From Cyprinodon diabolis (Eukaryota > Chordata > Actinopteri > Cyprinodontiformes > Cyprinodontidae), in NCBI GenBank assembly GCA_030533445.1, contig CM060068.1, forward strand, positions 30,738,510 through 30,802,509: 64,000 bases of DNA, read 5' to 3'. Position numbers and translations under genes: made by a program. Shown in pieces: positions 16,346 to 28,052 of this stretch; positions within the stretch are counted from its first letter, which is position 1, and every line of letters starts with the position of its first letter. The notes under the pieces are model-generated. The model made no database searches. It worked only from the letters and a program-made list of their open reading frames with translations, and was not told where the DNA came from.

Positions 16346-18462
16346 GAGACAGAAGCAGACATAGAAGCAGAAGCAAAAGGCAACTGTGAACCAGCTCCAC
16401 AGACAGCCTTGTCCAGGAAACACACGATAGACTTGATGTTCTCAACTGTGCAAAGTTGAATCAAGAGGTGCTAAAAGCTACATTTAGACTAAGACTGTGA
16501 CTTAAACTGACTCTAAATCATATTAATTTATTCTAAGTAAAAAACCTGTATTGTTTTATTAATTATCTATTCATTCAGTTACATTTTCCTTTGTATAAGG
16601 AAAATGTAACTGTATCATAGGGATACTTTTGTTTCTGTGAGTTTGGACATAATAAATTAACTTACTTATACTATACCGAACTGTAACAAAAAAGGAAAAA
16701 ACTCTATTTCCATTGTATTTCCATTTGCACAGTCGGTCAAACTGCACATTACTCTGCATATCAGCCCAATGACTCAGATAGTCTATTGGATTTTCCCCAA
16801 TAATCTAAATGTGTTTTACTGTCAGTGATGATGTCCCAAATAAAAGAAAGACTTTGTATACTTATGCAGGGGTTTTTTTGTCAGTTCATTGAGACTGTTC
16901 TATGTAATTAGCTAAAACACACACCGGGAAATTGTATGAGACTCATAGGAAAGAATTAAGTATATTAAAGAGGAGATACATTTTTTCCTGTAAGCTTTGT
17001 CCTCACTTAATTTACTGAAACCACACTGGAATATAAAGACAATGTCAATATGGACTATCAGTATGTAGAGTGGTGTTTTGAGATATTTTAGCTAACGTCT
17101 AGTTGCAAATCTAGTTGATTTTATATTTGTAGCAGTGGATCCACATCCTTTTCCTTTTTCTTCACATGTTCACAATAAAAATCCTAAATCCTAATCTATC
17201 ACAATCTGACCAGACTTTACAAACTGTTAAAGAAAGTAAATATTATAAAGATATAATATACAGGGTGGAGGAAATACAGGTGCAGACAGACTAGAAAGGA
17301 GTTAAATTTTTTCAGGTTTATTCTATAGGGTAAAATATTTGTCTCCCGATTCCTGCTGGGGAAAGAATTTTCTTGGGTAATTTTTACAACCCTTTAACCT
17401 CTCTATTTCATTTACATTTACCAACTTAGAAATAAAAAAAATACCACAGAAAACCGTATTGGATAATCAAATACATTTAACCTTACCGTTAACCTTGTAG
17501 CAGAGCATTGTGGCACCTCTAAAAGAAAAGGGGGCCACTAAATGCCAGGAGATTTAACTCTTACAAATTAAAATTGAGTGAATTGTTCAATTTTTTTGTG
17601 TCCATTTTTAAATGCCATCTGTTAAGGTGTTTTATAAGCTAAAAAACACTTGATGTATAGACCTACATAATCCATAAAACAACTTTTTTTATATATATAA
17701 ATACTTCAAAAACTCATATACTACCACCCACCAGTGATTAAGAACCACTTTGAGTGCAACCCTAAATTATTTTCTGATAAATGTGTCTATTAATTACAAA
17801 AAAAAAAAATTACAGACCAAAGGATCACTTCTGAAACTAAAGCCTTTCTGCAGCCCGAAATGAAACACTGATGGGATATAAAAACAGTTTTAACTTTTAA
17901 CCTCAGGCAGGCTGTCGACCATCTCTGCCTGTCTCTTTTTCCTTTCCTAGTTTTACTTTATCCCGCCTTGTAGACGTCCCACAATACTCCATCCCCAACC
18001 CTAATTATTGTTTACCAGGATCAATCTCCCTCTCTCCCAGTCCTTCTCTTTTTCTCCATCCCTCTGAGTGCACAAGGGACCAGAGATGATGTGGTAATTA
18101 CATCTGCCAACTGACTGGCCCGCCGCAGACGGCTCCGAGAGTTTCCGTGCTTGCTAGAAAAATTAGAGGCTGCGTAGCATAAGTTCAAGGCTGTAATTAG
18201 AATGCTAAAGTACCCAACAAATAAAAAGTGTTTATTTGTTCATTTATGAGACCCCAAAATTGCAGCACTCTGTCATTCTGCTTTCTATAGTTGTGTCAGG
18301 GGGTACGTGCTGAAAAGCTCCTGTTGAAGAGTTGAAGGAAAATCCATCTGCAGTATTCGTCTGGAGCAACAGATTGCTGAGCAGGCTCTTTCAGCACTTC
18401 AGAATTGCATGTTTTCAATGTAAAAAATTTTATTCCTAAAAAAAATCCAATCCAGAAAGAAG
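16346..18462. other. Non-coding DNA; possible conserved patch near 18120-18220
   Basis: There is no gene. A perfect hairpin lies at 16576-16612. The stretch around 18150-18210 is richer in sequence complexity and contains TAATTA homeodomain-type cores, so it might be a conserved non-coding element; this is only a suspicion. Confidence 0.35.
16576..16612. repeat. Perfect 16-bp inverted repeat, 5-nt loop
   Basis: CAGTTACATTTTCCTT (16576-16591) pairs with AAGGAAAATGTAACTG (16597-16612) across the loop TGTAT. No known element was recognised around it. Confidence 0.85.
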
Positions 18463-18464
18463 TA

Positions 18465-19712
18465 CACTATATTGCCAAAAGTATTTGCTCACCTGCCTTG
18501 ACTCACATATGAGCTTAAGTGACATCCCGTTCCTAATCCATAGGGTTCAATATGACGTCGGTCCACCCTTTGCAGCTAGAACAGCTTCAACTCTTCTGGG
18601 AAGGCTGTCCACAAGGTTTAGGAGTGTGTTTATGGGAATTTTTGACCATTCTTCCAGAAGCGCATTTGTGAGGTCGCACACTGATGTTGGACGAGAAGGC
18701 CTGGCTCTCAGTCTCCGCTCTAATTCATCCCAAAGGTGTTCTATCGGGTTGAGGTCAGGACTCTGTGCAGGCCAGTCAAGTTCATCCACACCAGACTCTG
18801 TCATCCATGTCTTTATGGACCTTGCTTTGTGCACTGGTGCACAGTCATGTTGGAAGAGGAAGGGGCCAGCTCCAAACTGTTCCCACAAAGTTGGGAGCAT
18901 GGAATTGTCCAAAATGTCTTGGTATGCTGAAGCATTCAGAGTTCCTTTCACTGGAACTAAGGGGCCAAGCCCAGCTCCTGAAAAACAACCCCACACCATA
19001 ATCCCCCCTCCACCAAACTTTACACTTGGCACAATGCAGTCAGACAAGTACCGTTCTCCTGGCAACCGCCAAACCCAGACCCGTCCATCAGATTGCCAGA
19101 TGGAGAAGCGCGATTAGTCACTCCAGAGAACGCGTCTCCACTGCTCTAGAGTCCAGTGGCGGCGTGCTTTACACCACCGCATCCGACGCTTTGCATTGCA
19201 CTTGGTTATGTATGGCTTGGATGCAGCTGCTCGACCATGGAAACCCATTCCATGAAGCTCTCTGCGCACTGTTCTTGAGCTAATCTGAAGGCCACATGAA
19301 GTTTGGAGGTCTGTAGTGATTGACTCTGCAGAAAGTTGGCGACCTCTTCGCACTATGCGCTTCAGCATCCGCTGACCCCGCTCCGTCAGTTTACGTGGCC
19401 TACCACTTCGTGGCTGAGTTGCTGTCGTTCCCAAACACTTCCATTTTCTTATAATACAGCTGACAGTTGACTGTGGAATATTTAGGAGCGAGGAAATTTC
19501 ACGACTGGATTTGTTGCACAGGTGGCATCCTATCACAGTTCCACGCTGGAATTCACTGAGCTCCTGAGAGCGACCCATTCTTTCACAAATGTTTGTAAAA
19601 ACAGTCTGCATGCCTAGGTGCTTGAATTTATACACCTGTGGCCATGGAAGTGATTGGAACACCTGATTCCAATAATTTGGATGGGTGAGCAAATACTTTT
19701 GGCAATATAGTG
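18465..19712 (-). mobile_element. Tc1-family transposon, copy A (1248 bp)
   Basis: It is flanked by TA on both sides (18463-18464, 19713-19714), with 29-bp perfect inverted repeats beginning CACTATATTGCCAAAAGTAT. It is collinear with copy B at 49068-50315, without any indel. The transposase is interrupted, so this copy is non-autonomous. Confidence 0.95.
18547..19578 (-). pseudogene. Tc1 transposase with one nonsense codon
   Basis: The frame from ATG at 19578 ([10 protein letters not shown]) matches the 343-aa transposase of copy B. Codon 155, right after catalytic D154, is TAA where copy B has GAA (19114-19116), so only a 154-aa N-terminal DNA-binding piece could be made. The only other difference seen in the coding region is Met for Leu at residue 194 (base 18999). 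The C-terminal half stays open from an internal ATG at 19065. Confidence 0.93.
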
Positions 19713-21912
19713 TATTTTTCATTTCACTTAAGTCTTCAGGGTTTCTATCTATAGCTTTTGTGCTCGACTCCAGTAAAAACAAAACAGCAACCTTAAATTA
19801 ATGAATTTGTTATGAATTTTAGAAATGGGATACTTAAGAATAGTATTAGAAATTATTTATCTCTAGCAAATAAATGCTAATATTCAGTTTGCAATACAGA
19901 GAATAAATCCTCAGTGTTGGTGGGCTGGGGGATCGTAATATGTACTATTAGATAAATTATAACCATTCAAATGTGTACAGCAACAGTGTAAAATAGAGTG
20001 TTACAGTTGCAACCAGATATTTATCAATGATGCGTAAAGATATTAATAACCCTTTTTCTTTCTGTATGAATTTTAAATAGACTAAACGTTTCCTGTTTCA
20101 AGCCTGTCCAAAATAATTTTAATTAGTTGAAAACCTGAATAATTAAAAATTGTGTGAAGTTGTGCGTTTTTGTAAATCAGAGGTTTACATATAATTTGCT
20201 CATAATGCCTTTAAACAATTCGGGAAATCTTAGATGTCAAGATTTTATAAACAGAATTTAATAATAAAACATAATTTATATTGATGTATTTTAAGGTTAA
20301 ACCTTAAACACACTACATCCATGTACAAAATCCTGTCAAAAACTGAAATCAAATAAGATATCAGATCTTTGGACCTGTAAGGGTCTGAATTATCCTTGGC
20401 TGCAATTTCTAAATGCTTGATTATTTACTGTTCCTGTTTTCAAACAGTAACAAGCAGCTATGAACACAATGAGAGTGTCAGGGCGTCGTACCCTTCAGGT
20501 GGTTGATGGGTTGTAGTTTCCAGAGATTGTCGTCTTTGGTGCAGAATGTTTAAATTGACTCAAAAACAAGAGCAAAAAACCTTGTCACGATGCTGGCTGA
20601 AGATGGTAAGAAAGCATCCTTTTCCATTAAAGGAAAAAAAACAAAAACAGGTGGCTTACAGTCAACTCAGGTAGCAAGAAGCTGTTACTCCGAAAGCAAC
20701 ACAAAAAGGCAGATCACATTTTCCAAATACAACCTCATTCCTGAAGTATATCCGTTTCATGCAGGCAGCAATCTGGCATGCAGGGAGAAGTTTCACACCT
20801 TAAAGACCATCATCATCAGTTGATTTGTCTCTGGAAGTTTTGCAAGAAAAGGGGGAGAACAAGATTTTAAAATCTTTATGTATTTTCTTAATCATAGAAT
20901 TACCTTAGGCTTAAAAGTAAGGCATGGACTCAGACTGGTTCAAGGTGCCAAGTTACTGGTTATGTATTGACTTAACAATGGTTTGTCTCTTTGTTTGAGA
21001 AATGTGCTTCAATAATTTGTGGTCAAGATTATCCAGTGACATTGATGAGGCACTCTAAAGTGCTTAAAGAAACACTTTAGATCCTCAGAAAGCCTGGCTA
21101 AAGTATTACTCAAGATGGTTTTAAAGGGGGACAGAAAATACTCATCTCTTTGAAGTTAAGCATAAGAAAAAAAGGAAAAAGAATTGTAGGATGGCTGAAA
21201 ACTTGTGCACACCCACTCAGTGTTTGTATTTGATGCTTGTTTTGTTTTTCTCAGTTTTGCCTTCTTATAAGGGTGTCTGTCCCCATTCTGTCCCCATTAA
21301 CTCCCTTTGTAAAGGTGATTAAAAATAGCTACAGTCTAAGTTCAGAAGAGAACATGGTGATATTACTGCTCAGGAAAATTATTCACTAAGGAGACTGGGG
21401 TTTGTTTTTTGTCATATGTCTGATACCAGCAGGATTATTATCTCATTTTTAAAGCTGCAGTGCTTTTTACCTATTAATAGTTTTTTGGTTAATGCTTCCA
21501 TTTACATGCACATTGCTGTCTAAAGAATTTACTCTCTTACATGTTTCTTGCTTGTTTGTCTTTTTATTAAACTTAATTCTTTAGATAATAGAACAAGTTT
21601 AGTTCCAGACAAATATAACCTGAGGAAATACAGAGTACAGTGTTTAAAAAATGATTTCATGTATTAGGAAAGACCAGTTATCCGAACTATTTTTCTGTTC
21701 AATCATTGGTTAGCTGTGATTGACATTATTTCCAGAAAGGTGAGTTCAAAGCCAGGACCTGAAGAATCAAGCAATCCTTTAAATAGAACTTGGCTGATAA
21801 CATGAACTAGGTTAAGATACAGAGAGACTAAGGTCTGGATGAGTATAGCAGCAAAAAATTGGAAAAAAAATATAGAGTATTTTCACACCTAATTCTGTGC
21901 CACGTTGTAAGT

Positions 21913-21949
21913 TCCATCCATCCATCCATCCATCCATCCATCCATCCAC
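21913..21949. repeat. (CATC)n microsatellite
   Basis: About nine tandem ATCC/CATC units. Confidence 0.9.
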
Positions 21950-22484
21950 CCATACTGCCATCAATCCTTCCATAAACTCCTTTCTCCATCATCTGTAGCA
22001 CCTTCCACTCCCCTTCCAGTAAGCTGCTTCTTCATTAATTAGAATAGAATAATTACAAATAGATTCATGTTATCAAGTCTATCAAGTATTTTTTGTTAAT
22101 GATTAATGCCTACTTACCGCTTGTAAAAACACCACTTTTAAAATTAGAATATTAACTTGGATAAAGAAATGTTGGACAGATTTTTATTATTTCTAATACC
22201 TGCCTGAATGTACATTCAAAAAGTATTGAATGTACTTTTTTCAAAATAGTTTCTTTATTTAAACTCCGGGTTTAGTAGGGAAATCTATATTGAGTGGCTC
22301 TTCTGTTTCTTTATCATTTAAAAATTCACTATGATGGACTGATAGCTCTGCTTTTATTCTACTTGTATTGTTGCTGATCTCATTAGAAATAACTTGTCTT
22401 ACTTTACAACATTTGCCTTTTTTGTCTTTAGAAAGATTCAGTGTAAGAAACAAAGAAATGGATCCACTGCCTCCACTCCAAGAG

Positions 22485-22662
22485 TTACAAGGCGATTTCA
22501 TTCCGTAAAAATTCAAAAAATATCCACTGGACTTGGTTTCCAAGATTTTTATTTTCTTTGAATCTTGGAAACCAAGTCCAGTGGATATATTTTTTTTAAT
22601 TTTTACGGAATGACTGTGACCTGGATGACTGAGAATCTTCATCAGCCTATTACAAGGCGATT
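22485..22662. repeat. Long hairpin bounded by a 13-bp direct repeat
   Basis: Arms 22500-22547 and 22561-22611 are inverted copies (about 48 and 51 bp, differing in an A/T run) with a 13-nt loop. TTACAAGGCGATT occurs on both sides at 22485-22497 and 22650-22662. It could be a small foldback insertion or a replication-template-switch product. Confidence 0.75.
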
Positions 22663-23757
22663 GAAAACTGATCACATAAAAAATATGATCTGGATTTCTC
22701 AGTCACATAACTTTTAAGTGGATGAACATGAAGACACACACACACACACACAAAAACACCATTTAGGAAATTGGTTTAAGAAGAAACCATTTTCTAAAAC
22801 TAATTTTAATTATTGCTCTCAAAAACGCTAATGAACAATATTGCAATCTTTTCTCACATAAATTGTACTATCCAGCATACAACTCTCCCCTTTTGGCCTA
22901 TTATTAATACCAATTTTTCTGGCACCAGCTAGCCTCAATGGGGCCAAATACACAGCAACACACAGGACAATGAAGACCTTTTCAGGAGCTCAGGGGACAA
23001 CCACTAGGGACAGGTACCGGATGGCTGGGAGCCCAGTGTGAAGCCTTTAACTTACCTCAGAAGATGGATTTACCCCTGCTGCTTCATAAAATTACCAGTC
23101 AGTCTTTTAGTGAAATTGTTCCCCTGATGGATCTACACTTTTATGTCAGAACTATCATTTTCTACAAAACTGGCAAGGCTTTATTTGAACGACGTCATGC
23201 TGGAGCAGGGCTCACATTTGGGGCACATAGTCAATAAACACGGCAATTCTTTACCCATGATTGATCAACCTTTTCATGGAATGGTAAATGTCAGCAAATA
23301 CTGCCATAAAATGAATGGATACGCTTCATGAATCATGATCCAAAAGTCCAAATAATTATGTGAAGTAAGGATTTTTCCCATATAGTGAGTTCTTTCTTGT
23401 CCAGGGCATTATCATCTGGTGTAAATGGGTGAATGATAGTGAAATCAGTCGCCTTCAGTTCCTTGCTGTTACTCGCCGGAGTGGACCAGGTCTCTTAGTC
23501 TGCATTTTGTCCTTGGCTTTTCAGGGATGAGAGTCCTGGCATGTAGAAAAAGCCAAACAGCGAATCTGGGGGTGTGATGTCATCACTATGAGACACGGGT
23601 GTGATATCATTATCATGAGGTAATGGCTGGGAAGGGTCTGTAGGTTTATGACTTTGGCACACGCTCAGTTTACCGTCAGCCCACTGCAACTAGGGTCTAA
23701 TGAGAATAGATGGCCCGCCTCAAGCCATCCATGTGTGCCTGTGTCTGTGCGTGTTTG

Positions 23758-23790
23758 CGTGTGTGTGTGAGTGTGTGTGTGTGTGTGCGT
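23758..23790. repeat. (GT)n microsatellite
   Basis: Interrupted GT run. Confidence 0.85.
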
Positions 23791-25936
23791 GCATTCAGAC
23801 TTTGATAAACTGATGGATTTAGGCTAAATAATATGCTCAAAAATAATTTATGTGGAAAATGATCCCCAGGTACTGTTCATTTGGAAAACGTGACTCAAAA
23901 AGTTTTGCATGAATCTCATTCATTTTCCACTGACACATTCAGCCTCCTCAGACGATACAAGCCTTCAGCAGATGAGTAACTTGGTCTGGGGAGAGTAGAG
24001 AGGGTATTTCCAAATGTACTCTCCTGTGGTCTGAGGAAATATTACAATGTCTTACACATTGCTCTGGGGTACTGAGTCTTCATCATTTCTGGTGGTTATC
24101 CGTGTGAAGGATTGCACTGTATAATCAAAGCAAGAAAAAACAACCATATAATATATATAGGATTTAATGTTTTTAATAGCTTCAATGTATTGTAAATTAG
24201 TAAAATATATTTTGATTTAAAGACAATATCAAAATAAAATTTGTCTTTTATATGGTTGGACTGACTGACAAAACAACATGAGACAGCACAGAGGTTACAA
24301 AACTAAAAAAGTCTAGATTTATTTAGCTCAAAAGAATACACATATAATATAGATGTTTATCCACCAGTCTTAGCAAAATATAGATTGAGTTCTTAAATTA
24401 TCAAAAATTATTTGATTTCCTTGAATAAAGACATTTTCAATATAGTTAAGGTCAGGCCCATTACATGTGGTCAATGTCAGCCCGATTATTTCTGACACCA
24501 GTCAAGATGTGCGCTTGGAATCATTGTCTAGCTGCTGATTTGAGGTGAGGTAGAGAAGTAGAAAATAAAAGTATGTTTGACATTCTGGCACTCATCTTAA
24601 ACAGGATCATGGCCCTTTATGTGAAGCACTAATTACATAAAGAAAATAGCATATATCAGCAGTCTTTGGGCGAAAAGCACGGCACATCCTGGACAGAGCA
24701 ACACAGAGACATACAACCATGGACACGTGACCTAAGAGAGGACACCTGGAGAGAAAATTCAAACTCCCTAAAAGACCAAGGCAAGGGTCATTGTGCATGG
24801 TTTTATTATACTTTTTGTTATACAGAGAGATAATACCATTAAAAAAAACAGTAATAATACAGAAAGAAAAAGTTACCAGCAATCAGGATATTTGCGTCCA
24901 CGTATTGTCTAAAGTCACTGTATTTTTAAAGCTTTTAATGTTTATCCAGATGGAGGTAGAGAGAGGAGAATATTTCTGAAATGACAGAACTCTGTTGCAA
25001 TGACCATGGGTTTCTTCAGGAGTCTGCAGGCGTAAATGTTGATCAGAGAGACACGATGGGTTCAGATATTTAGCAATATGTACATGAATACAGGCATCTA
25101 TACAGTGGACAATGGGTGTATGTACATAGTTTTTTATGTGCTTACTTTTACTTGGTATTTTGGTAACAATGCTGGGGACGAAGTCTGGTGTCATGCAGGC
25201 AGGGAGAGCAATTATCCAATGCTGATGTCATTTCGCCTTAAGTTCTTGTGTATCCTTCCACCTTCCTCTGATCGGGGGGGGGGAATCCCACAATAAAAGT
25301 GGTCTTCCTGATGATATTATCCAACCATAATATCCCTCAGAATAAAAAAGTCGAGTAATTGGAGGGAGTCCGTCTTCATTGTTCTGACAAGTTCTGGAAT
25401 ACACCAATTCTATGGACCATAAAACAGACCCTCAGCACGGTGCTGCCACTTAACATTTTTGTTCCATTTCACTGTGAAACTTTTCCTTTTTCAGAAACAT
25501 TCCTTCAACTTACTAAAACTCTGGAGAGTGTAGCAGGGCTTGGTACAGGATAACATAAGGATGCACTAAGTCTTCGCCACAGCTGCCCTTGCTTCCATCT
25601 CCATCACCATGTTACTAGGCATGTATAAGAGTCCAAATGAAAATAACCTAAACCTAAACAGTGTCCTGTCTGGCAATGTGGCAATAAGAATAACTGTCTT
25701 GATGCCAAAAAGAGTCAAACAAATTTTACTTTCACAAAGAAGAGAGTTAACATTTTATTTGTCTAAGTTATTTGGAGTAACTAAAATTTCTGTTGTTTTT
25801 TGATAGTTTGGGTGTATCATTCCAGTAATTCATTACATTAATGAGTAAGGATGAAGGGCTTTTGTTGTCAAATATGCTACTAGATACCAGTTATTAACTA
25901 TACAACTTAGAATTTATAAACTTATATTTTAATTAA

Positions 25937-25941
<5 letters not shown>

Positions 25942-25987
<46 letters not shown>
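25942..25987. repeat. (TA)n microsatellite
   Basis: Pure TA run of about 46 bp. Confidence 0.95.
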
Positions 25988-25992
<5 letters not shown>

Positions 25993-26684
25993 GTGATGTA
26001 AAATGATATATTTCTGATGTAATAATTTGGGATATTAATTGGATAGTTTTTTGTAAAAGGTCATTTAATTGTGAGTAAGCTGCTGAATAAAAAGAACTGA
26101 GGCATTTTATAGTGGATTATTTATTATATTTAGGATATCAGGTATTTAAAAACTATAGTTAGGTAACAAAATAAGAAAAGTCCAAATAGAAGACAGCATT
26201 TTGAAGTACTGAATTAAAACTAATTATCTTAAAAGTACTGCAGTTATCACAAAATTACACCACTTTACTAAAAGTTTTCTGTTAAAAAAATGGTTGGATA
26301 GAATCAGAAAAAAGGCATGTTTAAACGTGGGGAAAAAAACACTCCATGTGACAATCTGCTGCTAAAAAGCACAGATTTTATTTTATTTCTTTTTCTTTTT
26401 TTGCATCACCATACAATGTCAGCATTAAATATCAATGTCAGCATTACAATGCGTTTAATTTAGATTTGCCTGTAAACTCAACATCTGTGGTAGCAATTTA
26501 ATTCAACGGATTAGTAACAGATTTTTGCTCTATTATTTCTGACTACCAAATTTGTGACTAAATTTCACGTGGCTCAATCTACAGCGGTGACCTGCTGTTT
26601 CATTGTCAATTACATGGAGTGTAAAGTCAATGTGTGACCTCACCCAAGCAATCACATACAGTATGTCAAAGTCACCCTCCAGAA

Positions 26685-26709
26685 ATGACATCATGGATAA
26701 TGATGTCAT
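26685..26709. promoter_or_regulatory. CRE-like 10-bp inverted repeat with 5-nt spacer
   Basis: ATGACATCAT (26685-26694), spacer GGATA, ATGATGTCAT (26700-26709). A similar arrangement with the same spacer length is at 39286-39310. The match to bZIP (CRE/AP-1-like) sites is suggestive only. Confidence 0.35.
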
Positions 26710-27488
26710 CCCTAGGATTCCAGACCCTCTCCCATTCCCTCTTAAATGCTTTTAGGCTTGGCTGCACACACATACAAACACTCTCACACTCAGAGGCACA
26801 CACAAAGGCGCTGGCAAGTTAACATGCTTGTGCTAACCCACACACACACACACAGACGGACCAGCAGGCATACACACACACAGGCCTCACCCAAAACTGA
26901 GTCGTGATATAAACAAGACAAACACACAGCAGATGCGATAAGGATGTAACTTGGCCTCAGAACAAATAAAACAAATCTGCAGAGCCACAAGTGGCTAATA
27001 TTAGTCCTTAAGGTTTCTGAAAGAAGACAGGCAGCAGATTCATGTCGAATTTCAGTCTGAAGAGAAAAACATTTTATTTGCTTCAATGTGATAAAATTTT
27101 AGATCAATTGCAAAAATCTGAAAAAACATTAATCATAGTATTTACAGTTTCTCATCAAATGTATCCTTAGTATCTGAATAATGAAATGAATCACTTGCTA
27201 CAGCGGCTTGCAAATGTATTTATACGCTGAAAGTTACAGTATTGCATCTGTGTCAGAACTTTGTGAGACGTCCATTAGAACAAAACGAGCAGCAAATCGT
27301 TGTTTCTCTTGCATCTTTAAACATTTGCAGAGTTAAATCAGAGTGAAATGCTACTCTAGGTTAAATTCAGTCATATTAGACATGCATCATGAAAAGCAAT
27401 TTTCAAGGCTTTCCATATATTTTCATTTGGATTTAGTTCTTGGTTATGATTGTATCATTCTATCACATGAATATGCTCTGCTCTAAGC

Positions 27489-28052
27489 CAGCGGTCCCCA
27501 ACCACCGGGCCGCGGACCGGTACCGGTCCGTCGGTCATTTGGTACCGGGCCGCACAGAAAAAAGTATACATATATATATATATATATATATACATACGTA
27601 TGTATGTATATATATATATATATACATACATATGTATATATATTTATATATACATACATATGTATATATATTTATATATATATATACATACTTATGTATA
27701 TACATATATAATTTATCAACGATCAGAGTCTGAGTGATGTTTTATTTTGAAAAATATAAAAAAAATTGCGGTATTCTCTCCCAATTACATCAGTTGGTGC
27801 ATCTGTGCCTCTTGACACAGGTTAATTCAGTTCAAGACTCATCCTATCTATAACATCCCATCTTTGTGAAGTGGGATTTTTTGCGGTTACAGTGACCAAA
27901 ACAAAGCTACGGAGCAGAGTGGACATCAGGAGCACACTTCGTCTGTCATTGTCTCCGATTACGCTTAGATGGGACCGGTTGTTTTATTTTTATGCTGTTT
28001 GTATTTGATTCTATGCCAGTCGTATCATTTTACTTGGGGTTGGGGACCGCTG
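27489..28052. mobile_element. hAT non-autonomous transposon (564 bp)
   Basis: The termini are CAGCGGTCCCCAACC and its perfect inverted copy GGTTGGGGACCGCTG (15 bp). The 8-bp duplication CTCTAAGC is perfect at 27481-27488 and 28053-28060. The inside holds a 'ccgggccgcggaccggtacc' GC-rich patch and an expanded TATATACATACGTATG-type microsatellite (about 27564-27712). No transposase is present; it would be moved by a hAT enzyme elsewhere. It is probably fairly young. Confidence 0.9.

Larger units (their letters stand above)
19715..27480. other. Long AT-rich non-coding stretch
   Basis: No gene can be supported. It contains a CATC microsatellite (21913-21949), a long hairpin with flanking direct repeats (22485-22662), a GT run (about 23758-23790), a TA array (25942-25987) and a CRE-like inverted repeat (26685-26709). 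Open frames here lack family signatures. Confidence 0.45.

Noticed and set aside
18485..19117. Plus-strand frame of 210 aa in Tc1 copy A (and 256 aa in copy B)
   Set aside because: It is antisense to the transposase and changes wherever the transposase does.
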